DNA from: Candidatus Nomurabacteria bacterium
GTDB taxonomy: Bacteria; Patescibacteriota; Minisyncoccia; Phycocordibacterales; Phycocordibacteraceae
Direction of reading: 5' to 3'
DNA: 35,104 bases
Assembly: GCA_943353835.1 (NCBI GenBank)
Contig: CALRBA010000008.1
Span: forward strand, 1-35,104
The position numbers were made by a program, and so were the translations under genes. The notes beneath the pieces are model-generated. The model did not search any database and was not told the origin of the DNA. It was given only the letters and a program-made list of their open reading frames with translations. How positions within the stretch are numbered: position 1 is the stretch's first letter; each line of letters opens with the position of its first letter. Below are positions 8,340 to 16,769 of this stretch, piece by piece.

Positions 8340-9118
8340 GCGAGCCCAATCTTGGCGAGAAATGTCGCGAGTTCTTCACCCTCGATCGCGCGCCATGCGC
8401 CCGAGGCGAGATCATCTAGGCGAACATTTAATATTCTCGTGCGCTCCAGCTCCACTACAATATTATGCATTGCTGAAACCATTCGGCGTATCTGATGTTT
8501 CTTACCCTCGGTGAGTGTAATCGTAAAACTCTTTGGCCCCGTCTTACGCACCGAGCAGGGTTTCGTCAGATAGCCCTCAATGTCCACGCCTGCTTCCATC
8601 GTTTTCTTAAAGCTCTCGCGTAGTGGCTCACTCGTGCGCACGCGGTACTCTTTTTCATGTGCATATTCTGGATTGAGAAGCCTGTCGGTTACTCTTCCGT
8701 CATTGGTGAGGATGATAAGCCCGCTAGAGTCTTTGTCCAATCTGCCAATCGGGAAAATATCTCCCGCATCGGGACGCCCGAAGGGGCGCTGCGAGGATTG
8801 AATATTTTTTTTGATATCTTTCTCGCCCAGTTGAGGCGAATGCGTGATAACGCCGACTGGCTTGTTATAGGCATAATAGAGGTATTTATTTGGTGACGCC
8901 TTACCGCGAAGCTCCACCTTATCGCCATAATTCACCTTCTCGCCCAAGAGGGCGACTCTGCCGTTAACGAGCACCTTACCGCGCGCGACGAGCTCGTCCG
9001 CACCTCTTCTAGTCGCGACACCCTCTCGTGCGAGGTATTTATTAATCCGCACTCCTTCGAGTACGATGAAACATCGCATAGGGTATTCATCTGTTGTCTT
9101 TTCTGCGGGTTTTTGCAT
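8336..9118 (-). CDS. RsuA/RluB/RluF-family pseudouridine synthase
   Basis: A 260-aa rRNA-modifying enzyme. An N-terminal S4 RNA-binding domain (about residues 22-70, VRINKYLAREGVATRRGADELVARGKVLVNG) is followed by the catalytic domain. This has the family block YYAYNKPVGVITHS, the catalytic aspartate in GRLDKDSSGLIILTNDG, and the C-terminal TLTEGKKHQIRRM motif. Gene order gives no hint which position is modified; RluF-like (23S rRNA) seems most likely from the overall pattern. A TATAGT box at 9125-9130 lies 6 nt before the ATG on the minus strand, implying a leaderless mRNA. An internal Met14 could also serve as start. Confidence 0.88.
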   Translation of the reverse strand: MQKPAEKTTDEYPMRCFIVLEGVRINKYLAREGVATRRGADELVARGKVLVNGRVALLGEKVNYGDKVELRGKASPNKYLYYAYNKPVGVITHSPQLGEKDIKKNIQSSQRPFGRPDAGDIFPIGRLDKDSSGLIILTNDGRVTDRLLNPEYAHEKEYRVRTSEPLRESFKKTMEAGVDIEGYLTKPCSVRKTGPKSFTITLTEGKKHQIRRMVSAMHNIVVELERTRILNVRLDDLASGAWRAIEGEELATFLAKIGLA

Positions 9119-9167
9119 GCCGGAACTATAACGGTTTTTTCATTTTAATGCGAAGTGATGGTAAGTA

Positions 9168-10646
9168 ATGTATGGTTGGCAGATGGTCAGAGAAGAAAGC
9201 GTTATTCGCTTTGAAAAAGTTTCGTTTGAATACGGGCACAATAAACCCATTCTGGAGGAGGTTGATTTTCCTATCCGTCGCGGGATGAAGATGGCGGTGA
9301 TGGGTCAGAACGGCGCGGGGAAGTCTACACTCTTCGCGCTGATGACCGGCGAGTTGAAGCCAGAATCTGGCGAGATACACGCGAGTCACGATATGCGCGT
9401 GGCGACCGCTCCGCAGGTGCTCCCGCGCAACCAGATGGAGCTCACCGTCCGCGACTTCTTCTTAAAATGTTTCAACGAACCTGTGTATGACATTGACCCG
9501 CGCATAGACGATGTGCTTGAAGTGGTAAATTTGAAACATCACGAGAAGCTACACAACAGAGTGATGAAGAGCTTCTCCGGCGGTCAACAGGCGCGCCTTC
9601 TGCTCGCATATGCGCTCATCCAGAATCCGGACCTACTTCTCCTAGACGAGCCGACAAATAACTTGGACACGGCCGGCATAGAGCACCTTACCAAGTTTCT
9701 CGTTGACTACCAGAAGACATGCATCGTCATCTCTCACGATGCCGAATTCTTAAACGCATTTACAACAGGCGTCTTGTATCTGGATGTCTTTACAAGAAAA
9801 GTGGAGCAGTATCACGGAAATTATAATACTGTGCTTCGCGACATTAGTATTCGCATTGATGCAGAAAACAGAAAGAACGCGCAGTTGGAAAAAAAGATTC
9901 AGGAGAATAAAGACAAGGCGAACTTCTTCGCACAAAAAGGCGGGAAGATGCGTCTCGTGGCTAAGAAGATGCGCACGGAAGTTGAAGAAATGGAAGAAGC
10001 GAAGGTGGATGTGCGTAAAGAGGATAGAACCATCAGGTCTTTCACAATTCCAGCACAGGAGAAATTAAGCGGGACAGTTCTCGCGCTCACATCGTATTCT
10101 GTTTTGAAGGGTAAGAAGCCAGTAGTAAAGAAGAAAGTGAATATCTCACTTCGTAAGAATAGCCACCTGCTCTTAAAGGGCCCGAACGGGATAGGCAAGA
10201 GCACTTTGCTAGAGAGAATCGCGCTTGGAACGCCGGAGGGAGTCTACATAACTGCCGGAGTGAAGGTTGGTTATTATCGCCAAGATTTCTCTACGCTGGA
10301 CTTTGACCAGACGGTATACAAGGCACTTGAGATTGCGATGGGCCAGCCGGACGAACAGCGTCTCCGCGCAGTCGCCGCCGGGTTCCTGCTAACCTACGAT
10401 GTTATGGAGACGAAGATTGGTAGCTTATCAGAAGGGCAGAAGGGTCTCGTTGCTTTTGCTTCTCTCGTGCTTGAGCGACCGGGGTTACTGATTCTGGACG
10501 AGCCGACGAACCACATAAACTTCCGCCATCTGCCAGTCATCGCGAAGGCGCTAGACCAGTACGCGGGCGCGATGATTCTCGTCTCTCACGTGCCCGAGTT
10601 CGTCTCCCAAATCCGCATTGACGAGATTCTTGACCTAGAAAGATAG
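9168..10646 (+). CDS. ABC-F family ATPase (ribosome-associated type)
   Basis: A 492-aa protein with two ABC domains in tandem and no membrane segments. Domain 1 has Walker A GQNGAGKST, signature FSGGQQAR and Walker B LLLLDEPTNNLD. A charged helical linker (about residues 225-290) follows, and domain 2 has GPNGIGKST, a degenerate signature LSEGQKG and LLILDEPTNHIN. ABC-F proteins bind the ribosomal E site and adjust translation. Nothing here indicates antibiotic resistance specifically. The first residues MYGWQ may be extra: an in-frame ATG at 9183 lies closer to the conserved VIRFEKVSFEYG. Confidence 0.9.
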   Translation: MYGWQMVREESVIRFEKVSFEYGHNKPILEEVDFPIRRGMKMAVMGQNGAGKSTLFALMTGELKPESGEIHASHDMRVATAPQVLPRNQMELTVRDFFLKCFNEPVYDIDPRIDDVLEVVNLKHHEKLHNRVMKSFSGGQQARLLLAYALIQNPDLLLLDEPTNNLDTAGIEHLTKFLVDYQKTCIVISHDAEFLNAFTTGVLYLDVFTRKVEQYHGNYNTVLRDISIRIDAENRKNAQLEKKIQENKDKANFFAQKGGKMRLVAKKMRTEVEEMEEAKVDVRKEDRTIRSFTIPAQEKLSGTVLALTSYSVLKGKKPVVKKKVNISLRKNSHLLLKGPNGIGKSTLLERIALGTPEGVYITAGVKVGYYRQDFSTLDFDQTVYKALEIAMGQPDEQRLRAVAAGFLLTYDVMETKIGSLSEGQKGLVAFASLVLERPGLLILDEPTNHINFRHLPVIAKALDQYAGAMILVSHVPEFVSQIRIDEILDLER

Positions 10647-10650
10647 ACAT

Positions 10651-11226
10651 TTACGAGACAAGCGAACGAGCGACAAGGCCGATAACGAGGATGCCGAGGA
10701 AATTAAAAACAAACGAAAGCACAACAAAATACTTCACGCGCATTTTTGAAAATCCGAGAACGGCGATTCCGAGTTCGTCCGGAAGCGGTGAGGCGATTAT
10801 GAATCCGCCGATGAAAAATGTGAGCCATCGGAAAAAACGGCGTTTGAACAGCATGTGAAAACGCTTCCAGACGCTCCTATGCGTCATCATCTCGGATACG
10901 TGCTCCGAGAAACGATTGCGGACAAATCGGAAAATGATGATATCTCCTACGACGGCCCCCATAGCCCCGAAGAGCGCCGTATAGAAGATGCCCTGGAGAA
11001 TTGATATTTCTCCGAGTGCCGCGATAGCTGGCGCCGTCGTGAATAGCGAAGTAAAGAACATACCCGCTATGAATGCGCCAAATATTCCAATTTCTCCAGC
11101 CGAAGCGATAAGGCTCGCGAGTACATTGGTGCGCACCAAGAGTACGGCGACCAACACGCTAAGCATTATGATGGCGATATCGTTCAAGACATTATTCTCG
11201 TTCCCGTTTCGCTTTTTCATCTGCAT
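10651..11226 (-). CDS. Polytopic membrane protein, VTT-like
   Basis: A 191-aa membrane protein with about five hydrophobic segments: near residues 17-37, 45-68, 74-97, and two C-terminal ones around 133-150 and 165-188. The pattern of small residues and the GAMGAVVGDIIIFRFVRNRF segment followed by a basic loop is reminiscent of SNARE-associated/VTT proteins, but the match is weak. It is divergent from typA. A TACAAT box at 11234-11239 lies 7 nt before the ATG on the minus strand. An alternative start is Met3. Confidence 0.6.
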   Translation of the reverse strand: MQMKKRNGNENNVLNDIAIIMLSVLVAVLLVRTNVLASLIASAGEIGIFGAFIAGMFFTSLFTTAPAIAALGEISILQGIFYTALFGAMGAVVGDIIIFRFVRNRFSEHVSEMMTHRSVWKRFHMLFKRRFFRWLTFFIGGFIIASPLPDELGIAVLGFSKMRVKYFVVLSFVFNFLGILVIGLVARSLVS

Positions 11227-11252
11227 TTCTTACATTGTAGCGTATTTTGTGG

Positions 11253-11294
11253 TATACTGAACGCATAGCCCGCAAGGCTTCCGCCAGTTGGCGG
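11253..11294 (+). promoter_or_regulatory. typA promoter and leader hairpin
   Basis: A TATACT box at 11253-11258 gives a predicted start near 11265 and a ~45-nt leader, unusually long for this window. The leader holds a perfect 6-bp hairpin at 11281-11294 (CCGCCAGTTGGCGG) followed by an AT-rich stretch up to the ATG at 11310. No Shine-Dalgarno is seen. The hairpin may affect translation or mRNA stability. Confidence 0.4.
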
Positions 11295-11309
11295 ATTTAT
11301 TTATTCAAA

Positions 11310-13115
11310 ATGGAAATTCGTAACATCGCCATCATTGCACACGTGGACCACGGTAAGACTGCTCTTACTGACGCCATATTGAAACAGACGGGCGCCGCGA
11401 AGGAGGGCACCACGATGGATTCTAACGTGCTTGAATTGGAGCGCGGTATTACCATTTATGCTAAAAATGCGTCAGTTGAATACAAAGGCACAAAGATAAA
11501 CATCGTAGACACCCCCGGTCACGCAGATTTTGGCAGTGAAGTTGAACGTGTTTTGCGCTCCATTGATTCGGTTCTGCTCGTCGTTGATGCACAGGAGGGC
11601 CCGATGCCCCAGACACGTTTCGTATTGAAGAAGTCATTGGAGCTGGGGCTGAAGCCGATTGTCGTTTTGAATAAAATAGACAAGCCGGCTGCCGACCCGG
11701 CGCGTTCTCACGACCAAGTACTAGAACTTTTCTTGGAACTCGGTGCTTCTGACGAGCAGTCTGATTTTCCTGTGGTGTATGCTATCGGACGCGATGGGCG
11801 AGCATCGCTCACGCCGGATGACCTACTTATGGGCGGGACCGAGGCAAATAAAGATCTCTCACCGCTTCTGGATTTAATTCTTGAGAAAGTACCACCAGCC
11901 AATCGCGGCGCGTCAGCAGACGCGCCACTAATGCTCCAGCCGTTTAATCTCGCCTACGATAACTTCATGGGTCGTCTCGCCGTCGGTAGAATCTATGAAG
12001 GAACTGTGAAGCCCAATCAACAGGTATTTATCAAGAAGCCGGACGGTACGACGCGCACCGGCAGAACAACAAAGATTTTTACATTCAAAGGGCTGGAACG
12101 CGTTGAAGTACCTGAAGCATCGGCTGGAGACATCGCGCTCATTGCCGGCCTTCCAGACATCTACATCGGCGAGACAGTTACGACTAACGAGTCGTCAAAT
12201 CCTCTGCCGGCCATCGCCGTAGACGAGCCGACTATCGCGCTCAACTTTTTAATCAATAACTCGCCATTCGCCGGTAAGGAAGGGAGGTATGTCACCAGTA
12301 GGCAGATACGCGACCGTCTGATTAAGGAACTGGAGGTCAATGTCGGACTTAAAATAGATTTTGATAAAACAGAAATATTTCACGTCTCCGGTCGTGGGGA
12401 GCTACATGTCGCGGTGCTTCTTGAAAATATGCGTCGCGAAGGATACGAACTTCAGGTCTCCCAGCCACAAGTCATCATCCGTGAAGAAGGCGGAGTGAAG
12501 ATGGAACCGTTTGAAGAGGTCATCGTTGATACGCCGTCAGAATTCCAAGGCGCGATTATTGAAAAACTAGGTCAGAGAGCATTTGTGCTTCAGAACCTCA
12601 CTCAGCACGGCAACATAGTACGCATCACGCTTGTCGGCCCGACGCGCGGGCTCCTAGGATATAAAAATATGTTTGTTATTGATACAAAGGGAGAAGGCAT
12701 TCTCTCTTCCCGTGTGCTCGGCTTCAGACCATACGCAGGTGAAATCAAGAAGCGTCAAGTCGGCTCTATGATCTCTATGGCGACTGGGAAGGCGCTCGGC
12801 TACGCGCTCTGGTATCTGCAGGACCGTGGTCAGCTCTATATTAAGCCGGCGACTGAGGTGTATGAGGGCATGGTAATAGGAAACACAGCCAAGGGCGAAG
12901 AGATGCAGGCGAACCCGACGAAGGGAAAGAATCAGTCCAACGTTCGCACCTCTTCTATGGATGAAGCCATCGTGCTTGTGCCGATATTTGACCTCACGAT
13001 TGAACGCGGATTGGAGATTATGGGCGACGACGAGTATCTAGAAATTACGCCACTCTCTGTACGCCTTCGTAAACAGTATCTCACCGAAAACGATCGCGCC
13101 AAAGCCCGCCGCTAA
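11310..13115 (+). CDS. typA: Ribosome-associated GTPase TypA/BipA
   Basis: A 601-aa translational GTPase. The frame is open from 11247, but the family N-terminus [17 protein letters not shown] begins at 11310, and the earlier part overlaps the promoter. G motifs are G1 AHVDHGKT (residues 10-17), G2 around RGITI, G3 DTPGHADF and G4 NKIDKP. Then come domain II, the EF-G-like domains and the TypA-specific C-terminal domain ([20 protein letters not shown] onward, ending in LRKQYL). TypA acts in 50S subunit assembly and stress adaptation. The length matches the usual ~600 aa. Confidence 0.95.
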   Translation: MEIRNIAIIAHVDHGKTALTDAILKQTGAAKEGTTMDSNVLELERGITIYAKNASVEYKGTKINIVDTPGHADFGSEVERVLRSIDSVLLVVDAQEGPMPQTRFVLKKSLELGLKPIVVLNKIDKPAADPARSHDQVLELFLELGASDEQSDFPVVYAIGRDGRASLTPDDLLMGGTEANKDLSPLLDLILEKVPPANRGASADAPLMLQPFNLAYDNFMGRLAVGRIYEGTVKPNQQVFIKKPDGTTRTGRTTKIFTFKGLERVEVPEASAGDIALIAGLPDIYIGETVTTNESSNPLPAIAVDEPTIALNFLINNSPFAGKEGRYVTSRQIRDRLIKELEVNVGLKIDFDKTEIFHVSGRGELHVAVLLENMRREGYELQVSQPQVIIREEGGVKMEPFEEVIVDTPSEFQGAIIEKLGQRAFVLQNLTQHGNIVRITLVGPTRGLLGYKNMFVIDTKGEGILSSRVLGFRPYAGEIKKRQVGSMISMATGKALGYALWYLQDRGQLYIKPATEVYEGMVIGNTAKGEEMQANPTKGKNQSNVRTSSMDEAIVLVPIFDLTIERGLEIMGDDEYLEITPLSVRLRKQYLTENDRAKARR

Positions 13116-13119
13116 CTGC

Positions 13120-13125
13120 TATAAT
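13120..13125 (+). promoter_or_regulatory. -10 box of cfa
   Basis: A perfect TATAAT lies 8 nt before the cfa ATG, in the 18-nt gap after typA. The predicted transcript is leaderless. No Shine-Dalgarno is present. Confidence 0.55.
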
Positions 13126-13133
13126 ATCTCAAC

Positions 13134-14249
13134 ATGTCGTCTTCTCGGGCGTTTGTTGATGGACTTCTAAAAAAAGCCGATGTAATCATCGGCGGTGGTA
13201 GGCCATGGGACATTACAGTTAGTGACGGACGTTTATTTGATTCTGTTCTTAGCTACGGGACGCTAGGATTAGGTGAGGCATACATGGATGGCTGGTGGGA
13301 CTCTAAAGCGTTGGACCAATTTTTTTGTAAGGTTATTTCTGCAGGATTGGAGAAAGATGTTCAACGTAATTGGCACACCCTTTTTCTGCTATTGAAAGCG
13401 CGTTTTGCCAATAGACAATCAAGAAAGCGCGCGACCGTTGTCGCGCACGAACATTATGACTTAAGCGCAGAACTCTATATGTCGTTTCTGGACCCGTACA
13501 ATCAGTACACTTGCGGATATTTTAAAAATACTGACAGTCTAAATGTGGCGCAGGAACAGAAGCTGGATTTGATATGCAAAAAATTACAGTTAAAATCTGA
13601 TGACCGAGTGTTGGATATCGGCTGTGGCTGGGGAGGGTTCGCGAAGTATGCCGCCAAACAGTACGGTGTTCACGTTACGGGAATTACTCTTTCAAAAGAA
13701 CAGTTGGCGTATGCAAAAGAATTTACCAAAGGCTTGGACGTGGAGTTGCGTCTGCAGGATTATCGGGACCTACACGGCACGTTTGATAAAATCTTGGTCT
13801 GCGGAATGATTGAACACGTCGGACATAAAAATTATCGTGAGATGATGGAAATTGTAAATAAGAATCTCACAGATGATGGACTTTTTCTCCTACACACTAT
13901 CGGCTACAGTCGTTCGGTATATACTACCGACCCGTTTATTGATAAATATATTTTCCCTGGAGGTATGCCACCGTCTATAGCTCAGATAGGGAGGGCGATA
14001 GATAAACTCTTCGTGACAGAAGACCTGCACAACTTCGGCTCGGATTATGACAAGACACTAATGGCATGGTTTCATAATTTTGATTCTGCATGGCCGAAAT
14101 TGAAAAATAAATATGATCAAAGATTTTATCGGATGTGGAAATATTATCTTCTCTCATGCGCGGGCGCGTTCCGTTCTCGAGACATTCAGCTTTGGCAGAT
14201 TGTCCTGTCTAAGCGTGGGGTCCCCGGAGGTTACCAATCCATGCGCTAG
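13134..14249 (+). CDS. cfa: Cyclopropane-fatty-acyl-phospholipid synthase
   Basis: A 371-aa SAM-dependent enzyme that adds a methylene bridge to unsaturated acyl chains in membrane lipids. The N-terminal domain (about residues 1-110) resembles the family's lipid-binding part (LGLGEAYMDGWWDSKALDQFF). The catalytic domain begins with the conserved HYDLSAELY...YTCGYF block. The SAM site VLDIGCGWGGFAKYA starts at residue 159, and GMIEHVGHKNY and GGMPPS blocks follow. It is close to the E. coli length (382). Its presence implies membrane lipids with unsaturated chains, perhaps scavenged if the organism lacks fatty-acid synthesis as many relatives do. Confidence 0.93.
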   Translation: MSSSRAFVDGLLKKADVIIGGGRPWDITVSDGRLFDSVLSYGTLGLGEAYMDGWWDSKALDQFFCKVISAGLEKDVQRNWHTLFLLLKARFANRQSRKRATVVAHEHYDLSAELYMSFLDPYNQYTCGYFKNTDSLNVAQEQKLDLICKKLQLKSDDRVLDIGCGWGGFAKYAAKQYGVHVTGITLSKEQLAYAKEFTKGLDVELRLQDYRDLHGTFDKILVCGMIEHVGHKNYREMMEIVNKNLTDDGLFLLHTIGYSRSVYTTDPFIDKYIFPGGMPPSIAQIGRAIDKLFVTEDLHNFGSDYDKTLMAWFHNFDSAWPKLKNKYDQRFYRMWKYYLLSCAGAFRSRDIQLWQIVLSKRGVPGGYQSMR

Positions 14250-14251
14250 GG

Positions 14252-14257
14252 TATACT
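14252..14257 (+). promoter_or_regulatory. -10 box of smpB
   Basis: TATACT lies 6 nt before the smpB ATG, in the 14-nt gap after cfa. This is too short for any leader, so the predicted mRNA is leaderless. Confidence 0.5.
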
Positions 14258-14263
14258 TTATTA

Positions 14264-14707
14264 ATGACACTCGTTGAGTATAAGAAAGCGTTCTTAAAAT
14301 ATGCGCCGATAGAGAGTTTTTCGGCTGGGTTAGAGCTGACTGGACAGGAAGTGAAATCGCTCCGCAACAAGCTCGGCTCGCTCGATGGGTCACGCGTAGT
14401 GGTGCGCGGAGGCGAAGCGTTCATTGTCGGTATGACTATTCCTGCCTACCAAGCCAGCAACGCGCTAAAGAGCTACGACCCAGAGCGAGCACGCAGACTT
14501 TTATTAACTAAAAAAGAAATCGCATATTTGTACGCGGCGGATTCAAAGAAAGGCTTGACAATCATACCTCTTGAGGTGTATACTAACAAAAGGTTAATTA
14601 AGGTGCGTATAGCGATAGTCCGTGGCAAGGGCAAGTCTGATAAACGCGAGGACTTAAAGAAACGCGATGCTCTTAGAGAGACAGGACGAGTTTTGAAAAA
14701 TCACTGA
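14264..14707 (+). CDS. smpB: SsrA-binding protein SmpB
   Basis: A 147-aa RNA-binding protein that loads tmRNA onto stalled ribosomes. The OB-fold blocks are visible: FSAGLELTGQEVKSLRNKLGSLDGS, then EAFIVGMTIPAYQ, and RLLLTKKEIAYL. It also has the C-terminal basic tail after VRGKGKSDKREDLKKRDALRE. The tail inserts into the empty mRNA channel in known SmpB proteins. It lies directly upstream of its partner RNA gene ssrA. Its TGA stop is followed by a strong palindrome. Confidence 0.96.
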   Translation: MTLVEYKKAFLKYAPIESFSAGLELTGQEVKSLRNKLGSLDGSRVVVRGGEAFIVGMTIPAYQASNALKSYDPERARRLLLTKKEIAYLYAADSKKGLTIIPLEVYTNKRLIKVRIAIVRGKGKSDKREDLKKRDALRETGRVLKNH

Positions 14708-14732
14708 TGTCGGGACGTAGTACGTCCCGACA
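14708..14732 (+). terminator. Strong hairpin after smpB
   Basis: An 11-bp perfect stem (14708-14718 with 14722-14732) with a 3-nt loop starts one base after the smpB TGA. There is no T-run after it, so it may be a processing or stability element rather than an intrinsic terminator. Confidence 0.5.
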
Positions 14733-14787
14733 TGGTCAGTCGCAGAAAGTACACGATGCTTCATCGCACCCGAAGGGGTGTAAGTGG

Positions 14788-14793
14788 TATCAT
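14788..14793 (+). promoter_or_regulatory. -10 box of ssrA
   Basis: TATCAT lies 9 nt before the predicted 5' end of the mature tmRNA. A small hairpin (CACCC/GGGTG, 14767-14780) overlaps the spacer region. The -35 element is not obvious. Confidence 0.4.
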
Positions 14794-14802
14794 GTATTTC
14801 CT

Positions 14803-15204
14803 GGGGGTGACCGGCTTTGACGGTCTGTACCTTGAAAGACGTGCGACGCAGTGCTCTCCCGCCAACACTTTAAAAGGGCAGGGAAACATACTTGCTAAGA
14901 ATACTCTTGCAAGCGTGAAGTCTCCATACTTCGGTATGTCTAACTTCGCGTTCGCGTTCGCGAAAGTCTAACGACCAACGCTACGCGACGTTTGTCTTCT
15001 TTCGGCGCTCATAGCGTTGGAGACAGGCGGAATTATCTGTGAGCTCGATGTACGGACTCCCGACCGCACATCTAAATAAGGGATCGGGTAGGAATGGTTT
15101 CGTCTGCGTTCCTCGCATCCTATCTTAAATATAACGTTGACTACGCGTCGTAGACTCTCTTTCAGAGACGGATTCGGACTCGGGTTCGATTCCCGACACT
15201 TCCA
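14803..15204 (+). ncRNA. ssrA: tmRNA (trans-translation RNA), 3' end altered by an insertion
   Basis: The tRNA-like ends are clear. 5' GGGGGTGACCGGCTTTGACGG pairs through GGGGGTG with 3' CACTTCC (two G-U pairs), and the T-arm TCGGG/CCCGA encloses TTCGATT. The tag frame starts with a likely GCT resume codon at 14894 (AKNTLASVKS...) and ends ...SNFAFAFAKV before TAA at 14969-14971. It is about 25 residues long and lacks the common C-terminal LAA. tmRNA with SmpB rescues stalled ribosomes and tags the unfinished protein for proteolysis. After the discriminator A15204 the sequence reads CAAAA rather than CCA: the element at 15202-19179 is inserted here, and the missing CA and the terminator are found at 19180-19213. 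Confidence 0.92.
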
Positions 15205-16721
15205 CAAAACGAAACTTCAGTCGGATTCAATTCGGAACCGAGCCCTGCGAAAGCCAGGGCTCGGTGCATTTCCGCGCGCAAGCGCGCGGTATTTTCTGAC
15301 GGCGGGGATGCTCTGAAATGCATGAATTTGCTCTGAATTGTGGGGTTCGTTCCGACCTTGCGAACGAAATTGGAAATCTCGTGCAAGTCGTCGGACGAAC
15401 TCAAAACGAGGGCTTGTTTCGTATCCAAAACCCACTCCCGCAGGGGTTCGACCCAATTTTTTCTCCCGCGTTCAAAATCTTTCTTTTTCTCTTGCAAAGC
15501 GGCGGCGGAGCGCATGAGAGCATCTTTCTTGGTCAGGTAAATAGGTTTTGAAATATCACCGTCCAAATACACACCGACAAGTTTTTCCATGCGCTCCTCG
15601 CCCGCTTTGATCTCTAAAGAAAGATTTTGAATCTCGCTCCCTGACGCGGTGATTTCTTCGCGCTCCCACTCGTTCACTTTGTTTAGCATCCAACCGGTGT
15701 ACCTATCGGGGAGCGAGATAGTTTGAAGCCGTTCCTTGATTTGACTTGCGAGCAGGTCTTCGCGCAGATACTTCGCACCGCAGTTTCCTTTCTTTTTCGT
15801 ACAGCGATAATAGCGATAGCGACCGCCAGATTTCCCGGTACACCACTGCGCGGTGAACATCCCGCCACACTCAGCGCAACGAAAAAGATTGGCAAAAGGA
15901 AAATCGTGCTTGCCGCGCACTTTGCGCTTATGTCCTCTGCCCGCAAGTATTTTTTGGACGGCTTCAAACTGACGCGGAGAAAGAATTGGCGCAAAGCTTC
16001 CGGGAAAATATTCGCCATGATGCAAAGTGAACCCCAAATAAGCACTATTGGTTAATATCCTTTTTACGGAAGCTTTGCCAACTGGCGTTCCGGCCCTAGT
16101 CGTAACATTATGGTCCGCCAAAAACTGCGCCATAGAGACGAGTGTATACGACCCTTTGGCGTATTCTTCGTACGCTTTGACAATGATGCGTGATTTAACT
16201 GCGTCTGGTTCTATATTGCGCGTCTTAGGGTTGTTCACATAGCCAAAGGGAGCTTTCGCTAGCCACTCGCCTCGGCGCAGTTTTTGGCGGACGCCGCGCT
16301 TAATATTTTCGCTCAAATTGTCTGAATAATATTTGCTTTGGCCGAACGCCACTTGCAACATAAAGAGCCCCTGCGGAGTGGGTTCAAACCAAAATGTCGG
16401 AAAGCGCAAAGAGACAATTTTAGAAGTGTCTACGGCGTATATGATGCGTCCTCCGTCGATACTGTTACGCGCCAACCTGTCGGGATGCCACGCGAGAATT
16501 CCCACACCATCCATTTTCTCAATACGCATCATCATAACGCCGAACACTTCGCGCCCCGGACTCTTTGCGCTTTTCGACTCTTGAAATTCCTCAAGAATTT
16601 CAAGATTTTCTCTGCTCGCAAATTCACGAAGCTCAAATAACTGCGCTTCGATGGACATTATCTGCTTGTCGTCCTCCTCGGTACTTTTGCGAGCATAGAG
16701 AAAATATTTTGGTTTTGCCAT
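15162..16721 (-). CDS. Large serine recombinase (site-specific integrase)
   Basis: A 519-aa integrase of the large serine recombinase family. The catalytic domain (about residues 5-150) has the nucleophile Ser13 in YARKSTEE and the motif WHPDRLARN. The recombinase domain covers about 155-265, a zinc ribbon uses Cys282/Cys285/Cys307/Cys314, and a long coiled coil covers about 350-440. Residues 465-507 are encoded inside the left inverted repeat. The last 12 residues (SVGNRTRVRIRL) come from antisense translation of the tmRNA 3' end. In the circular form the frame would end in DILTFARTFYEQSN instead. The start codon is buried in a 12-bp inverted repeat. It is probably responsible for inserting the 15202-19179 element. 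Confidence 0.92.
   Translation of the reverse strand: MAKPKYFLYARKSTEEDDKQIMSIEAQLFELREFASRENLEILEEFQESKSAKSPGREVFGVMMMRIEKMDGVGILAWHPDRLARNSIDGGRIIYAVDTSKIVSLRFPTFWFEPTPQGLFMLQVAFGQSKYYSDNLSENIKRGVRQKLRRGEWLAKAPFGYVNNPKTRNIEPDAVKSRIIVKAYEEYAKGSYTLVSMAQFLADHNVTTRAGTPVGKASVKRILTNSAYLGFTLHHGEYFPGSFAPILSPRQFEAVQKILAGRGHKRKVRGKHDFPFANLFRCAECGGMFTAQWCTGKSGGRYRYYRCTKKKGNCGAKYLREDLLASQIKERLQTISLPDRYTGWMLNKVNEWEREEITASGSEIQNLSLEIKAGEERMEKLVGVYLDGDISKPIYLTKKDALMRSAAALQEKKKDFERGRKNWVEPLREWVLDTKQALVLSSSDDLHEISNFVRKVGTNPTIQSKFMHFRASPPSENTARLRAEMHRALAFAGLGSELNPTEVSFCGSVGNRTRVRIRL
15202..15331 (+). repeat. Inverted repeat IR1, left copy (left end of element, attL side)
   Basis: Reading by eye, these 130 bp match the reverse complement of 16770-16899 with one mismatch, in a hairpin loop. 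The copy starts in the tmRNA acceptor end (shared CCAC, 15202-15205). It contains two strong hairpins: a 10-bp stem at 15238-15264 and an 8-bp stem at 15272-15289. It also encodes recombinase residues from about 465 onward. Confidence 0.93.
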
Positions 16722-16752
16722 ACGTTTCTATACTATCACTTAGAAACGTATG
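16719..16752 (-). promoter_or_regulatory. Inverted repeat over the recombinase start codon
   Basis: A perfect 12-bp inverted repeat (16719-16730 and 16741-16752, spacer 10 nt) includes the ATG of the recombinase gene. It could be an operator for self-repression, since serine recombinases bind paired half-sites, or an RNA hairpin hiding the start codon. No Shine-Dalgarno is seen. The unique upstream region before the repeat IR1 is only about 17 bp beyond this element. Confidence 0.55.
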
Positions 16753-16769
16753 GCGGATACGAAACAAGT

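Noticed and set aside
11247-11309. Upstream extension of typA by 21 codons
   Set aside because: It covers the -10 box and leader hairpin, and the family N-terminus begins exactly at ATG 11310.
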